Part shown: piece after piece, positions 8,363 through 16,269 of the stretch | Layout: each line of letters begins with the position of its first letter | Numbering within the stretch: position 1 is the stretch's first letter | Assembly: GCA_012841425.1 (NCBI GenBank) | Contig: DUUR01000259.1 | Coordinates: 1 to 21,485, forward strand | Reading direction: 5' to 3' | Origin: Bacteroidales bacterium | Lineage (GTDB): Bacteria > Bacteroidota > Bacteroidia > Bacteroidales > Dysgonomonadaceae | Length of the DNA stretch: 21,485 nt | The notes under the pieces: generated by a model | What the model was told of the DNA's origin: nothing | Seen by the model: the letters and a program-made list of their open reading frames with translations, nothing else | The model's database searches: none | Position numbers and translations under genes: made by a program

Positions 8363-8383
8363 TCTTTTGAGATCAACAAAAGA
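8363..8383 (+). terminator. Possible weak terminator hairpin after the acyl-CoA ligase
   Basis: A 7-bp inverted repeat, TCTTTTG (8363-8369) and CAAAAGA (8377-8383), with a 7-base loop lies just past the stop codon. It lacks a T-run, so termination is uncertain. Confidence 0.25.
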
Positions 8384-8440
8384 GGATTAAAATCAAGTAT
8401 CACAACCGTTTAGCATTATTTAACTATAAATAAACTTTAG

Positions 8441-8476
8441 AACATGTTGTACAACATGTTTATTAATGTACATTTG
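8441..8476 (+). promoter_or_regulatory. Promoter of the small lipoprotein gene, embedded in a 20-bp perfect palindrome
   Basis: A -33 TTG (8447-8449) and a -7 box TACATTTG (8469-8476) are separated by 19 bases, an excellent Bacteroidota promoter. Bases 8441-8460 form a perfect 20-bp palindrome (AACATGTTGT followed by its reverse complement) that contains the -33 element. A second palindrome, AATGTACATT (8465-8474), overlaps the -7 box. Both share the core TGTACA and their centres are 19 bases apart, about two helical turns. This is the geometry of a repressor or activator operator. Predicted transcription start is near 8483, leaving a leader of about 125 bases. Confidence 0.6.
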
Positions 8477-8607
8477 CAAAGTTTTTAGAAATCTGTATTC
8501 AATTAGCTCTCTGATTAACAACCAGATGAAGCTCACTAGGGTGCAAAATAATAAAAACTGTTTAATTTTGTTCTCAAAATTATTTATCGTTTAATTTTTA
8601 TAAAGTA

Positions 8608-8844
8608 ATGAAAAAAGTGGTGTTTTTAGTTGCTACTATAGCAACATTAGGATTTGTCTCTTGCAACAATGCACAAGTAAATGCTGAACAAGCCAGATTA
8701 GATAGTTTAGCAGAAGTAGCTAGGGTTGACAGTATCGCGAAAGTTAAATCTGACAGCATTCAGGCAGTTATCGAAGCCGAAGCAGCTGCAGCAGCAGATA
8801 CTCTTAACCAAGTTGTTGATGAAGCTACCATCAACTTAAAATAA
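8608..8844 (+). CDS. Small helical lipoprotein, 78 residues
   Basis: The N-terminus MKKVVFLVATIATLGFVSC is a lipoprotein signal with the lipobox FVSC and lipidated Cys19. The mature part is about 60 residues, almost entirely helix-forming, with Asp-Ser pairs spaced about eight to nine residues apart (ARLDSLAEV, ARVDSIAKV, KSDSIQAV), then EAEAAAAADTLNQ and a C-terminal lysine. I do not recognise a named family; Bacteroidota have many such Ala/Glu-rich lipoproteins. The size, helical repeat and terminal Lys are reminiscent of Braun lipoprotein, but that comparison is inference. It is a single-gene unit with its own promoter (8441-8476), a long leader and a terminator (8870-8892), suggesting an abundant and regulated product. 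Confidence 0.85.
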   Translation: MKKVVFLVATIATLGFVSCNNAQVNAEQARLDSLAEVARVDSIAKVKSDSIQAVIEAEAAAAADTLNQVVDEATINLK

Positions 8845-8869
8845 GTTTATTGGTAGCAGTTTTGCAGAG

Positions 8870-8895
8870 ACCACCTCAAAAGGGTGGTTTTTTTA
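8870..8895 (+). terminator. Intrinsic terminator of the small lipoprotein gene
   Basis: Stem ACCACC (8870-8875) pairs with GGTGGT (8883-8888) across a 7-base loop, followed by a T-rich tract. It lies 26 bases past the stop codon. Confidence 0.85.
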
Positions 8896-8925
8896 TTTGT
8901 ATGTGGTGCAAAAATAGTAACTTTG
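8896..8925 (+). promoter_or_regulatory. Promoter of the fucosidase gene
   Basis: TTTG at 8896-8899 and TAACTTTG at 8918-8925 are separated by 18 bases, a good match to the Bacteroidota -33/-7 pattern. The start would fall near 8932, giving a very short leader before ATG 8949. The -33 element abuts the upstream terminator. Confidence 0.65.
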
Positions 8926-8948
8926 TTATTAAATTAATATGAATAAAG

Positions 8949-10772
8949 ATGATAAGAGCTACTTCCAACTACAACAAATTTATTCCGCTACTCTTGGTAG
9001 CACTAACAATATTAACTAGTTGTAATCAAAGAGCAAACACGTATTTTGAGAAACATCTCTCCTACCCCGACCTGCTTACCAAAGATCAAAAAGTAAAGCT
9101 AGCCGCATATGTAGTGCCAACAGAAAGTCAGTACGAATGGCAACAACTCGAATTAACCGCATTTATACATTTTGGCATAAACACATTCACTGGAAGGGAA
9201 TGGGGTGATGGAACTGAAGATCCTAACCTATTTAACCCAACCAATTTTGATGCTGAACAGTGGGTTGAAACACTACAAAATGCAGGCTTCAAAATGGTTA
9301 TTTTAACTGCAAAACATCACGATGGCTTCTGCCTCTGGCCAACGCAGACCACCAAACACTCTGTTGCATCATCTAGCTGGTTAAACGGCAAAGGCGATGT
9401 TGTAAAGGCTCTTAGAGACGCATGCGAAAAATATGATATGAAGTTTGGAGTATACCTATCTCCATGGGATAGAAATGCAGAGAGTTATGGCGACTCACCT
9501 GCTTACAACCGCATGTTTGTGCAACAGCTTGTTGAACTACTTACAAACTATGGAGAAATTCACGAAGTGTGGTTTGATGGCGCAAATGGCGAAGGACCAA
9601 ATGGAAAAGTGCAGGAGTATGATTGGACCCGTTTTTATCATGTAATAGATAGCCTTCAACCAATGGCTGTTAAAGCTATTATGGGCGACGATGTACGCTG
9701 GGTTGGCAATGAAAGTGGCTTGGGTAGAGAAACTGAATGGAGCGTTACACCACTACAGCCCGATATAAACAAAACGGTTGTTGCAGAAAACAATAGATTA
9801 AACATATCTCCAACTTCTAAGGATTTGGGCAGCAATGAACTTATTGAAGAATCTAAAACAATATATTGGTATCCTTCTGAAGTTGATGTTTCAATCAGAC
9901 CAGGATGGTTTTATCATGCCGAACAAGATAGTCAAGTTAAAACATTAGCACAACTGGTAGATATCTATTTCCAATCTGTAGGAATGAACTCTGTACTACT
10001 TTTAAACATACCCCCCGATACTCGTGGAAGAATACATGAAGTTGATGCAGATCATCTAAGTCAATTTGGAGACTATATTACTTCCACCTTCAGCAATGAA
10101 AAACTAACCGATGGTGAGGTAGAATGGAAAGCTAAGTCAGGTGCAAGCAAAGAGTTCGATGTGCATGAAGGGCAAGTCATAAACACAGTAATGCTACAGG
10201 AAGATATTCAAAAAGGGCAACGTGTAGAAGAGTTTATGGTTGAAGGCCTAATAAACGATGAGTGGGTTAAGCTAACCGAAGGAACAACTATAGGTTACAA
10301 ACGCCTACTCAGATTTGCAGATACTAAGCCTACAAAAATACGTATCACAATTGAGGAGACACGAGATATTGCAAACATTAAAAAGATAGGCGCCTACTTT
10401 GCACCTGTATTAGAAGGAAGTATTATGCAGTTTAAGTTGTCAGACATCTCATCAGACAACTGGGTTATTGGCAATCCGCAACCACTAACCATAGATTTGG
10501 GCGAACGCTATTCGATAAAAGGATTTACCTACTCACCTGTTGAATCTATGGAATCGATATTCAAATATACTTTCTGGGTAAGTGAAGATGGTGAAACCTG
10601 GAATGATGTAATTACTAACGAGTTTAGCAATATAAAGAACAACCCAATACCACAAAGTGTTACATTTGACGATGCCGTTAATGCTCGTTATATAAAAATA
10701 GAATCAATTGAAGGTACAGATGGTGGCCACCCCACAGTTGACATGAAACAGATTGGAATTCTAACAAATTAA
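8949..10772 (+). CDS. GH29 alpha-L-fucosidase lipoprotein with C-terminal discoidin-like domain
   Basis: This 607-residue protein has a lipoprotein signal (LTSC, Cys25), so it is exported and membrane-anchored. Residues about 55-365 are a GH29 catalytic barrel: FIHFGINTFTGREWGDG, LTAKHHDGFCLWPT (H123, H124, D125), FGVYLSPWDR and VWFDGANGEG, whose Asp210 is at the position of the family's catalytic nucleophile. A beta-rich linker domain follows. Residues about 490-607 look like an F5/8 type C (discoidin, CBM32-like) module, with LTIDLGERYSIKGFTYSP and ARYIKIESIEG. It removes alpha-linked L-fucose from glycans; the linkage preference is not readable, and the acid/base is not assigned because it is poorly conserved in GH29. 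No SusC/SusD pair or other polysaccharide-utilisation genes are nearby. It is followed 23 bases later by a DUF3256 gene. Confidence 0.93.
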   Translation: MIRATSNYNKFIPLLLVALTILTSCNQRANTYFEKHLSYPDLLTKDQKVKLAAYVVPTESQYEWQQLELTAFIHFGINTFTGREWGDGTEDPNLFNPTNFDAEQWVETLQNAGFKMVILTAKHHDGFCLWPTQTTKHSVASSSWLNGKGDVVKALRDACEKYDMKFGVYLSPWDRNAESYGDSPAYNRMFVQQLVELLTNYGEIHEVWFDGANGEGPNGKVQEYDWTRFYHVIDSLQPMAVKAIMGDDVRWVGNESGLGRETEWSVTPLQPDINKTVVAENNRLNISPTSKDLGSNELIEESKTIYWYPSEVDVSIRPGWFYHAEQDSQVKTLAQLVDIYFQSVGMNSVLLLNIPPDTRGRIHEVDADHLSQFGDYITSTFSNEKLTDGEVEWKAKSGASKEFDVHEGQVINTVMLQEDIQKGQRVEEFMVEGLINDEWVKLTEGTTIGYKRLLRFADTKPTKIRITIEETRDIANIKKIGAYFAPVLEGSIMQFKLSDISSDNWVIGNPQPLTIDLGERYSIKGFTYSPVESMESIFKYTFWVSEDGETWNDVITNEFSNIKNNPIPQSVTFDDAVNARYIKIESIEGTDGGHPTVDMKQIGILTN

Positions 10773-10795
10773 ATTATCCATTGATACAAAAATAA

Positions 10796-11437
10796 ATGAA
10801 AAAATACATCCTCACTTTAATACTATTAGTTGCATTTGCAACTAATAAACAAACAGTTTATGGTCAGACTATTAACGATATATTTAAATCGATGCCCGCA
10901 GAGCTACTTATTGGTGTTTCAGAAGGCAATAAAACTATGTTAATAGTAGACACAGCTAATACAACAATACCGTATATATTCGGAGAGATTCAAAAAGTAA
11001 ACCATAGTAGCAGCTATCTGAATATAAAGACCTCTGAGGTAGGAAACACTCAAATAAAACTTCTACCTGTTGCAGGAGATTCATCAATAGTATCAGTAAT
11101 AAAAACTGTTTGTGGAGGTGTAGAAAAAGATATTTGTAATAGCATAATCTCATTTTACACAACTGACTGGAAAGAGCTAGATAGTGAATTACTAATTTCT
11201 ACGCTTTCACCTCAATTGTTTATGGATTCTTCAAAAAAAGATTTAGATAATTACAAATATGCCCTATCTTTGCCCGATATTTATCCAATCTCTGCAAAAT
11301 ATGATGAATCAAGCACAGACTTAACACTGCTGTTCCAATATAAAGACAGAGTCGCAAATATGCACCTCAATGAGTTTGAAGCATTCTTGAAAAGCGATAG
11401 TGTTATCCTGAAATGGGATGGATATAGCTTTAAATAA
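10796..11437 (+). CDS. DUF3256 family secreted protein
   Basis: The 213-residue protein has a signal peptide (MKKYILTLILLVAFATNKQT, ending near VYGQ) and the start expected of the DUF3256 family: TINDIFKSMPAELLIGVSEGNKTMLIVD. The rest is a predicted beta-rich fold with repeated paired strands, and it ends in LKSDSVILKWDGYSFK. The family is confined to Bacteroidales-type genomes as far as I know, and its function is unknown. It is probably periplasmic. It starts 23 bases after the fucosidase stop codon, with no terminator or clear promoter between, so co-transcription is likely, but a shared function should not be assumed. Two cysteines in the middle (VCGG and DICNS) could form a disulfide. 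Confidence 0.82.
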   Translation: MKKYILTLILLVAFATNKQTVYGQTINDIFKSMPAELLIGVSEGNKTMLIVDTANTTIPYIFGEIQKVNHSSSYLNIKTSEVGNTQIKLLPVAGDSSIVSVIKTVCGGVEKDICNSIISFYTTDWKELDSELLISTLSPQLFMDSSKKDLDNYKYALSLPDIYPISAKYDESSTDLTLLFQYKDRVANMHLNEFEAFLKSDSVILKWDGYSFK

Positions 11438-11464
11438 ATAACCTTCTCAGATAAAAAACAATAT

Positions 11465-11536
11465 GCACCCGTAGTTCAATGGATAGAATACCGGATTCCG
11501 GTTCCGACGATGCGAGTTCGATTCTCGCCGGGTGTA
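11465..11536 (+). tRNA. tRNA-Arg (anticodon CCG)
   Basis: Acceptor strands GCACCCG (11465-11471) and CGGGTGT (11529-11535) pair with a terminal G-T. The T arm GCGAG-TTCGATT-CTCGC is perfect. The D arm is GTTC/GAAT, and the anticodon arm CCGGA-TTCCGGT-TCCGA places CCG at positions 34-36 for decoding CGG. The first pair of the anticodon stem (27-43) is C-A, a mismatch, and the variable loop is only four bases. The discriminator is A and CCA is not encoded. It is a single gene, convergent with the nucleotidyltransferase-like gene that ends 14 bases away. Confidence 0.92.
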
Positions 11537-11550
11537 CTTATCTGCATATT

Positions 11551-12657
11551 TTATTTGAACAACACCTTAATGTTTGTCATCACTTTATTTAGGGGCAGAT
11601 TAGCAGTGTGGCTTGGTGCTATTTTGTGAATCTTGCTCAACCGCTTGTTTGAGTAGTTAAACGAATACCATTTCCGATGTAGAGACGACCGAAATCTTTT
11701 ATTCTGAAATATCGCTTTACCAAAGCTCCCACCGTTAAAAATGTCATCCATCACCATGTCCACATACTTATCTTCGGTATCGGTAGCAAAAGGAAAGATA
11801 GAAGGATTTGCACCTAAATACTTCACGGCAACCGATGCAAATATTTGCATACCGTATAGCAATTCAAATTCAATAGCCAATCGCAGAAAAGCATCTTTAT
11901 CTAGAATAGAAGAATGACGGTCGAGAAACAACGTCCAGTCGCACAACTGACGAATTCCCACCCCCAAATGTATGAAATGATGAAAGAGGTGCTGAAAAAT
12001 AAAGAATGCATTAAACTCATGAGGAAGCACCTTTATTTCCAACCCATCTATATCAATGCTTAGAAAATCGTTGTTAGCATTTATTTCGTCAACTTTCTGC
12101 TCTAATAGTCTATCAAATTTTCTTATGCCAAAGTAAGAAGCCCATTTATGATTTTCAATAAGTACACCCTCATATTTAAATGCTTGGTGATGAATATTTT
12201 CGGGTTTCATTTCAAACCCTTTGCTTCGTGCCCAATCATTAGCTTTTTTGTAATCACCTTTTTGGTATAAAAATGCATCAATGTCGCCCGTAGTACGATG
12301 GGCAGGATTAGGATAAAAAGAAGCATTGGCTTGCCCCTTGAGCAGAACAAATGGGCAACCTATCTTTTCATACTCTGCAGACAGCTTTTTGAGGACATTA
12401 TTAATTCGATTATTCGTTCTCTCAATTGACTCGCTTTGCAGATGAAGCTTAAATATTATTTTTTTCTCTGGATGCAATTCAGGAGGCAAAGACAACACAC
12501 CATCGAATATAAGAGCAACTACCTTTTGATCGATGGCCAATTCGCAAACCTGTTCCCACAAATTGCTATCAACACTCTCAAACAATTGTGAATCAGCAGT
12601 ACGCTCCCAAACTGCTGTCGACAACAATTCTAAAAAAAGAGTTCGGGCTCTATCCAT
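11551..12657 (-). CDS. Nucleotidyltransferase-fold protein (NTP_transf_5-like)
   Basis: The 368-residue protein resembles the 'uncharacterised nucleotidyltransferase' family (Pfam NTP_transf_5). It has an N-terminal helical region, then FVLLKGQANASFYPNPAHRTTGDIDAFL (about 103-130) with the LKG loop and the paired acidic residues D125 and D127 of a pol-beta-like nucleotidyltransferase site. A histidine-rich helix follows (FIFQHLFHHFIHLGVGIRQLCDWTLFLDRH), a hallmark of this family. Members often sit in exopolysaccharide or peptide loci, but substrate and product are unknown. Here it follows a TPR protein gene by 87 bases on the same strand, and there is no surrounding glycan cluster. The C-terminus is basic. 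It is cytoplasmic, with no signal or membrane segment. Family confidence is good, activity unknown. Confidence 0.8.
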   Translation of the reverse strand: MDRARTLFLELLSTAVWERTADSQLFESVDSNLWEQVCELAIDQKVVALIFDGVLSLPPELHPEKKIIFKLHLQSESIERTNNRINNVLKKLSAEYEKIGCPFVLLKGQANASFYPNPAHRTTGDIDAFLYQKGDYKKANDWARSKGFEMKPENIHHQAFKYEGVLIENHKWASYFGIRKFDRLLEQKVDEINANNDFLSIDIDGLEIKVLPHEFNAFFIFQHLFHHFIHLGVGIRQLCDWTLFLDRHSSILDKDAFLRLAIEFELLYGMQIFASVAVKYLGANPSIFPFATDTEDKYVDMVMDDIFNGGSFGKAIFQNKRFRSSLHRKWYSFNYSNKRLSKIHKIAPSHTANLPLNKVMTNIKVLFK

Positions 12658-12744
12658 ATTTATATAATTTATGAAGTCCTTTTTTTCTATTCAGTCTTAT
12701 CAATTATATTCGGTCTTCTCCAAATTCATTCAATTTAAACAATT

Positions 12745-13581
12745 TTATTGAGCCTTTTTCATCCACTCGTCAACAATAGATTCATCGTAGCCCATCGATT
12801 TAGCTTTGGTGAAGTCGGCCTTAGCAGCAGTCTTGTCAAACTGATCTAGCCTCACCCTCCCACGAAGAAAATAGTAGTAAGGATTTTCACTTTGCGAGAG
12901 CTCCACAGAGCGCAAGTCTGCCGACGCAAGTAGTGTTTTGCCACTATTAATATAACACTCTGCCCTGTTCATATAAAAACTAGGATCACTATTTGTTTCA
13001 TTGTTTATCAAATCCGTATAAACCATTTCGGCAAGCTCCCACTTATTATCAAGCTTAAATAATAATGCCTTACTTAGCTTTGTATACATATTATTTGGAT
13101 CTAACTCTTCCGATCTTCTAAAATCTGCTTCAGCCTTAGTACGATTATTCTCTTCAAGAAATAGCACACCTCTACGATAATGCGCCTCTATATCTTCGGG
13201 GAAGTCGGCAATAAGCAAATTATAATCTTCCATAGCCTCATCAAACCTGCCAAGCTCCACAAGCAAAGAGGCTCTGTTGTGAAGTACAATTTCCGGAATA
13301 GGATTATTTGGAAGTGAAGCTGTAAACGAGATAAAGGCATCTTCGTACTCCCTTAGATGGCGTTGTATAATGCCCAGATTTAGAAGTAAAACCGAGTTGT
13401 TTTCGTTTGCCGGATCTATCCTCATTGCTCTTTGCAAAGAAATGGCAGCACTGTCTAAATTATTGTTATCTATATGCGTTGCTGAGCGTTCTACCCACTC
13501 CATATAACTGGGCGACTGCGCCTTTGTCTGCACAGACACCACAAGCAACAATGCAATTATAAGTTTGTTATATATTTTCAT
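12745..13581 (-). CDS. Secreted tetratricopeptide-repeat protein
   Basis: The 278-residue protein has an N-terminal signal peptide (MKIYNKLIIALLLVVSVQTKAQ, cleaved after AQ or nearby). It is then built of about six to seven TPR units, for example LDSAAISLQRAMRIDPAN, YEDAFISFTASLPNNPIPE, FDEAMEDYNLLIADFPED, KAEADFRRSEELDPNN and KTAAKADFTKAKSMGYDE. These form a helical scaffold for protein-protein contacts, probably in the periplasm. No enzymatic domain is seen. The nucleotidyltransferase-like gene lies 87 bases downstream on the same strand and may be co-transcribed. The intergenic region with mscS is divergent; a minus-strand TATTTTTG (13675-13682) is a candidate -7 box. Confidence 0.88.
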   Translation of the reverse strand: MKIYNKLIIALLLVVSVQTKAQSPSYMEWVERSATHIDNNNLDSAAISLQRAMRIDPANENNSVLLLNLGIIQRHLREYEDAFISFTASLPNNPIPEIVLHNRASLLVELGRFDEAMEDYNLLIADFPEDIEAHYRRGVLFLEENNRTKAEADFRRSEELDPNNMYTKLSKALLFKLDNKWELAEMVYTDLINNETNSDPSFYMNRAECYINSGKTLLASADLRSVELSQSENPYYYFLRGRVRLDQFDKTAAKADFTKAKSMGYDESIVDEWMKKAQ

Positions 13582-13674
13582 TTACTTTATTTGTTCTAAT
13601 TATAAGCAGATCTCTTAAGGACTACACCTCCCAAATAAGGTATTACAAAGTTCCCACTTAAGGGCGATCATGTA

Positions 13675-13682
13675 CAAAAATA
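13675..13682 (-). promoter_or_regulatory. Possible -7 box of the TPR gene
   Basis: The minus strand reads TATTTTTG, matching TAnnTTTG, about 94 bases upstream of the TPR start. No clear -33 partner is present. It lies back to back with the mscS promoter. Confidence 0.3.
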
Positions 13683-13705
13683 GCCGTTTTTTTCTGTATT
13701 TGTAG

Positions 13706-13713
13706 TAACTTTG
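13706..13713 (+). promoter_or_regulatory. -7 box of the MscS channel gene
   Basis: TAACTTTG matches TAnnTTTG, with the mscS ATG 28 bases downstream. It also rules out the in-frame TTG at 13711 as the start codon, because that triplet is part of the promoter. A good -33 TTTG is not evident. Confidence 0.55.
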
Positions 13714-13740
13714 CAACCAAATAAAATAAATTATATTAAT

Positions 13741-14646
13741 ATGTCATCTCTCATACAACTAATTATCCCATCAGATAGCATATTTTCGCCAAATACTGCG
13801 CAAACATCTTTTGGTGAATTAATAAAGTCGGGTAAGTATGATCAGGTACTGGATAACGCACTCACTTGGAGTATTGATTTTGCTGCAAATATTGTCCTGG
13901 CTCTAGTCCTGTTTTTTGTTGGTCGTTTTATTATATTAAAAATAAGCGGTCTCAGCAACAAGATATTAAAGAAAAGCTCGTGGGATGGCGTACTCAAAGG
14001 ATTTATAAGTAGCATTATTCAAACAATTCTTTTTGTTGTGCTCTTTATGATAATAATTAATGCCGTGGGAGTAAAAACTGTTTCCATTGCAGCATTAATT
14101 GGTACTTTGGGTTTGGCCATTGGCCTTGCCATGAAAGACAACCTGTCTAATTTTGCTGGCGGTGTACTTATATTGCTTAGCAAACCATTCAGAGGTGGCG
14201 ATTACATTAAGGCACAAGGGCTCGAAGGAACAGTTGTGAGCATTGGCATCTTGCACACAATACTCAGAACAGGAGACAACAAGACTGTTTATATTCCAAA
14301 CGGACCACTTTCTACGGGAAACATCACAAATAATAATAGCTTAGATGGCACTCTTCGCACAGATATAGTTGTAAATGTTGATTACGGGAGCGATGTTGAG
14401 GAGGTAAAAAAAGAGCTTTTAGCTATTGCACGCGAGCATCCAAAAGTGCTTATTCAGCCCGACCCGTTTGCAAGAATGACAAAGATAAACACTGCCACGC
14501 TTGAGTTTACAGTTAGGGTATGGGCCGAAAAAGCCGACTTATGGGGTGTTAATTATGATCTCACCGAAAAGATATATCAAAGCCTATATGAGAAGGGTAT
14601 GATAAGCTCATTGCAGCAAATGACCATTCACATGGCAAAGGAATAA
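13741..14646 (+). CDS. Small-conductance mechanosensitive channel, MscS family
   Basis: The 301-residue protein has three membrane segments (about residues 44-68, 85-107 and 112-140). The third is the pore-lining helix rich in Gly and Ala (AALIGTLGLAIGLAMKDNLSNFAGGVLILLSKPF). The cytoplasmic MscS beta domain follows (GGDYIKAQGLEGTVVSIGILHTILRTGDNKTVYIPNGPL, ending in NITN), then an alpha/beta C-terminal domain. This is standard three-TM MscS architecture; the channel opens under membrane tension to release osmolytes during hypo-osmotic shock. ATG 13741 is chosen because a TTG start at 13711 lies inside the -7 box. It is a single gene, convergent with prfC. Confidence 0.92.
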   Translation: MSSLIQLIIPSDSIFSPNTAQTSFGELIKSGKYDQVLDNALTWSIDFAANIVLALVLFFVGRFIILKISGLSNKILKKSSWDGVLKGFISSIIQTILFVVLFMIIINAVGVKTVSIAALIGTLGLAIGLAMKDNLSNFAGGVLILLSKPFRGGDYIKAQGLEGTVVSIGILHTILRTGDNKTVYIPNGPLSTGNITNNNSLDGTLRTDIVVNVDYGSDVEEVKKELLAIAREHPKVLIQPDPFARMTKINTATLEFTVRVWAEKADLWGVNYDLTEKIYQSLYEKGMISSLQQMTIHMAKE

Positions 14647-14660
14647 TAAGTTTGGGGTAA

Positions 14661-14689
14661 GGAGTAAAAAGAGAAACTCTTAATACTCC
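14661..14689. terminator. Hairpin between convergent mscS and prfC
   Basis: GGAGTA (14661-14666) pairs with TACTCC (14684-14689), and inside it AAGAG pairs with CTCTT around an AAA loop. The structure lies between the two stop codons and includes the prfC stop (14680-14682). No long T-run follows on either side, so it may be a weak bidirectional terminator. Confidence 0.4.
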
Positions 14690-16254
14690 GATGCAAAATG
14701 GAATTTAATATTCTTAAAATCCTGCTGCGCCATCATCAATATATAATTAGACTCGGCAAGGAATACATCCCTACCCTGCTTGTCATGAGCCATATATTGA
14801 TACTTACGCTTTTTAAAGTCGGCCAGTTGCTCTTTATCTTCACTCTCTATCCAACAAGCTTTATATAGTTGAATGGGTTCCCAACGACACTGTGCACCAT
14901 ACTCATGAAGCAATCTGTATTCAATAACTTCAAACTGTAGCTGACCCACCGTACCAATAATCTTTCGACCATTAAACTGATTAGTGAATAACTGTGCAAC
15001 ACCCTCATCCATCAACTGCTCGATACCTTTTTGAAGCTGTTTAGACTTCATCGGATCGGCATTCTCAATATACTTAAACATCTCTGGCGAGAAGCTTGGC
15101 AAGCCTTTAAAATGCAGGTCCTCTCCTGATGTTAAAGTATCGCCAATTTTAAAGTTACCAGTGTCGGGCAATCCAACAATATCACCTGCAAATGCCTCAT
15201 CCAAAATCTCTTTCTTTTGAGCCATAAATGCAGTGGGCGATGAGAATTTCATCATCCTGTTAAAACGTACGTGCTTATAATTTACATTACGCTCAAACTG
15301 GCCCGAGCAAATTTTAACAAATGCAATACGCGAACGATGGTTGGGGTCCATATTAGCATGTATCTTAAACACAAATCCCGAAAACGTGTTTTCATAAGGA
15401 TCCACTACACGCTCCTCGGCCTGCACCTTTCGGGGCGATGGCGCAATCTCCACAAAACAGTCTAACAGCTCCTTTACACCAAAATTATTTAATGCAGAAC
15501 CAAAAAACACTGGTGCAAGCTTACCTGCCAGATACTCTTCTCTATCAAACTCGGGGTATACCTCTGTAATTAGTTCAACCTCATCTCGTAATTTACCAGC
15601 TAAACTATCACCTATATGCTTCTCCAATTCAAGTGACTCAATGTCGAGATGCAACGATTCGGTAACTACCTGCTTACTTGGCTTAAAGAGATCGAGGCTA
15701 TTTCTATAAAGATTATAAACACCCTTAAATCTATCACCCATATCAATTGGCCAGCTTAGAGGGCGCACACTTATCTGCAACTCCTCTTCCAATTCGTCAA
15801 GAACTTCAAATGGGTCTTTACCCTCACGGTCTAGCTTATTCACAAATATCATCACAGGGGTGTTGCGCATACGGCAAACCTCCATAAGCTTGCGCGTTTG
15901 CACCTCCACACCTTTTGCTATGTCAACCACCACAATAACACTGTCAACAGCGGTTAGTGTACGAAATGTATCTTCAGCAAAATCTTGGTGACCAGGCGTA
16001 TCAAGTATATTTATTTTGTGATCGCTGTAATCAAAACCCATAACAGAGGTGGCAACAGAAATACCACGCTGCTTTTCAATTTCCATCCAGTCTGATGTGG
16101 CACTTTTCTTAATCTTATTAGATTTTACAGCACCTGCAACATGTATTGCACCTCCAAAGAGTAGTAGTTTCTCTGTAAGTGTAGTTTTTCCCGCGTCGGG
16201 GTGACTAATTACGGCGAATGTTCTTCGCTTTTGTATCTCTTTTTTCAAATTCAT
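14680..16254 (-). CDS. prfC: Peptide chain release factor 3 (RF3)
   Basis: This 524-residue translational GTPase has G1 SHPDAGKTT (17-25), the RGIS effector loop region, G3 DTPGH (from D85) and G4 NKLD (139-142). The RF3-specific architecture follows: a beta-barrel domain ([23 protein letters not shown]) and the C-terminal domain with [20 protein letters not shown]3 promotes recycling of RF1/RF2 from the ribosome after peptide release. The length matches the usual about 525. It follows rfbD by 15 bases on the same strand, so the two are probably co-transcribed. The ATG at 16252-16254 gives the family's standard lead ([24 protein letters not shown]). Confidence 0.97.
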   Translation of the reverse strand: MNLKKEIQKRRTFAVISHPDAGKTTLTEKLLLFGGAIHVAGAVKSNKIKKSATSDWMEIEKQRGISVATSVMGFDYSDHKINILDTPGHQDFAEDTFRTLTAVDSVIVVVDIAKGVEVQTRKLMEVCRMRNTPVMIFVNKLDREGKDPFEVLDELEEELQISVRPLSWPIDMGDRFKGVYNLYRNSLDLFKPSKQVVTESLHLDIESLELEKHIGDSLAGKLRDEVELITEVYPEFDREEYLAGKLAPVFFGSALNNFGVKELLDCFVEIAPSPRKVQAEERVVDPYENTFSGFVFKIHANMDPNHRSRIAFVKICSGQFERNVNYKHVRFNRMMKFSSPTAFMAQKKEILDEAFAGDIVGLPDTGNFKIGDTLTSGEDLHFKGLPSFSPEMFKYIENADPMKSKQLQKGIEQLMDEGVAQLFTNQFNGRKIIGTVGQLQFEVIEYRLLHEYGAQCRWEPIQLYKACWIESEDKEQLADFKKRKYQYMAHDKQGRDVFLAESNYILMMAQQDFKNIKFHFASEY

Positions 16255-16269
16255 CTATTGAAAATTATT

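Noticed and set aside
11490..11502. Perfect inverted repeat ACCGGA-T-TCCGGT
   Set aside because: It falls in the anticodon arm of tRNA-Arg and is explained by the tRNA sequence rather than being an operator.
13711..13740. TTG start extending MscS by ten residues
   Set aside because: The TTG is part of the TAACTTTG promoter box, so it would not be in a normal transcript as a start.
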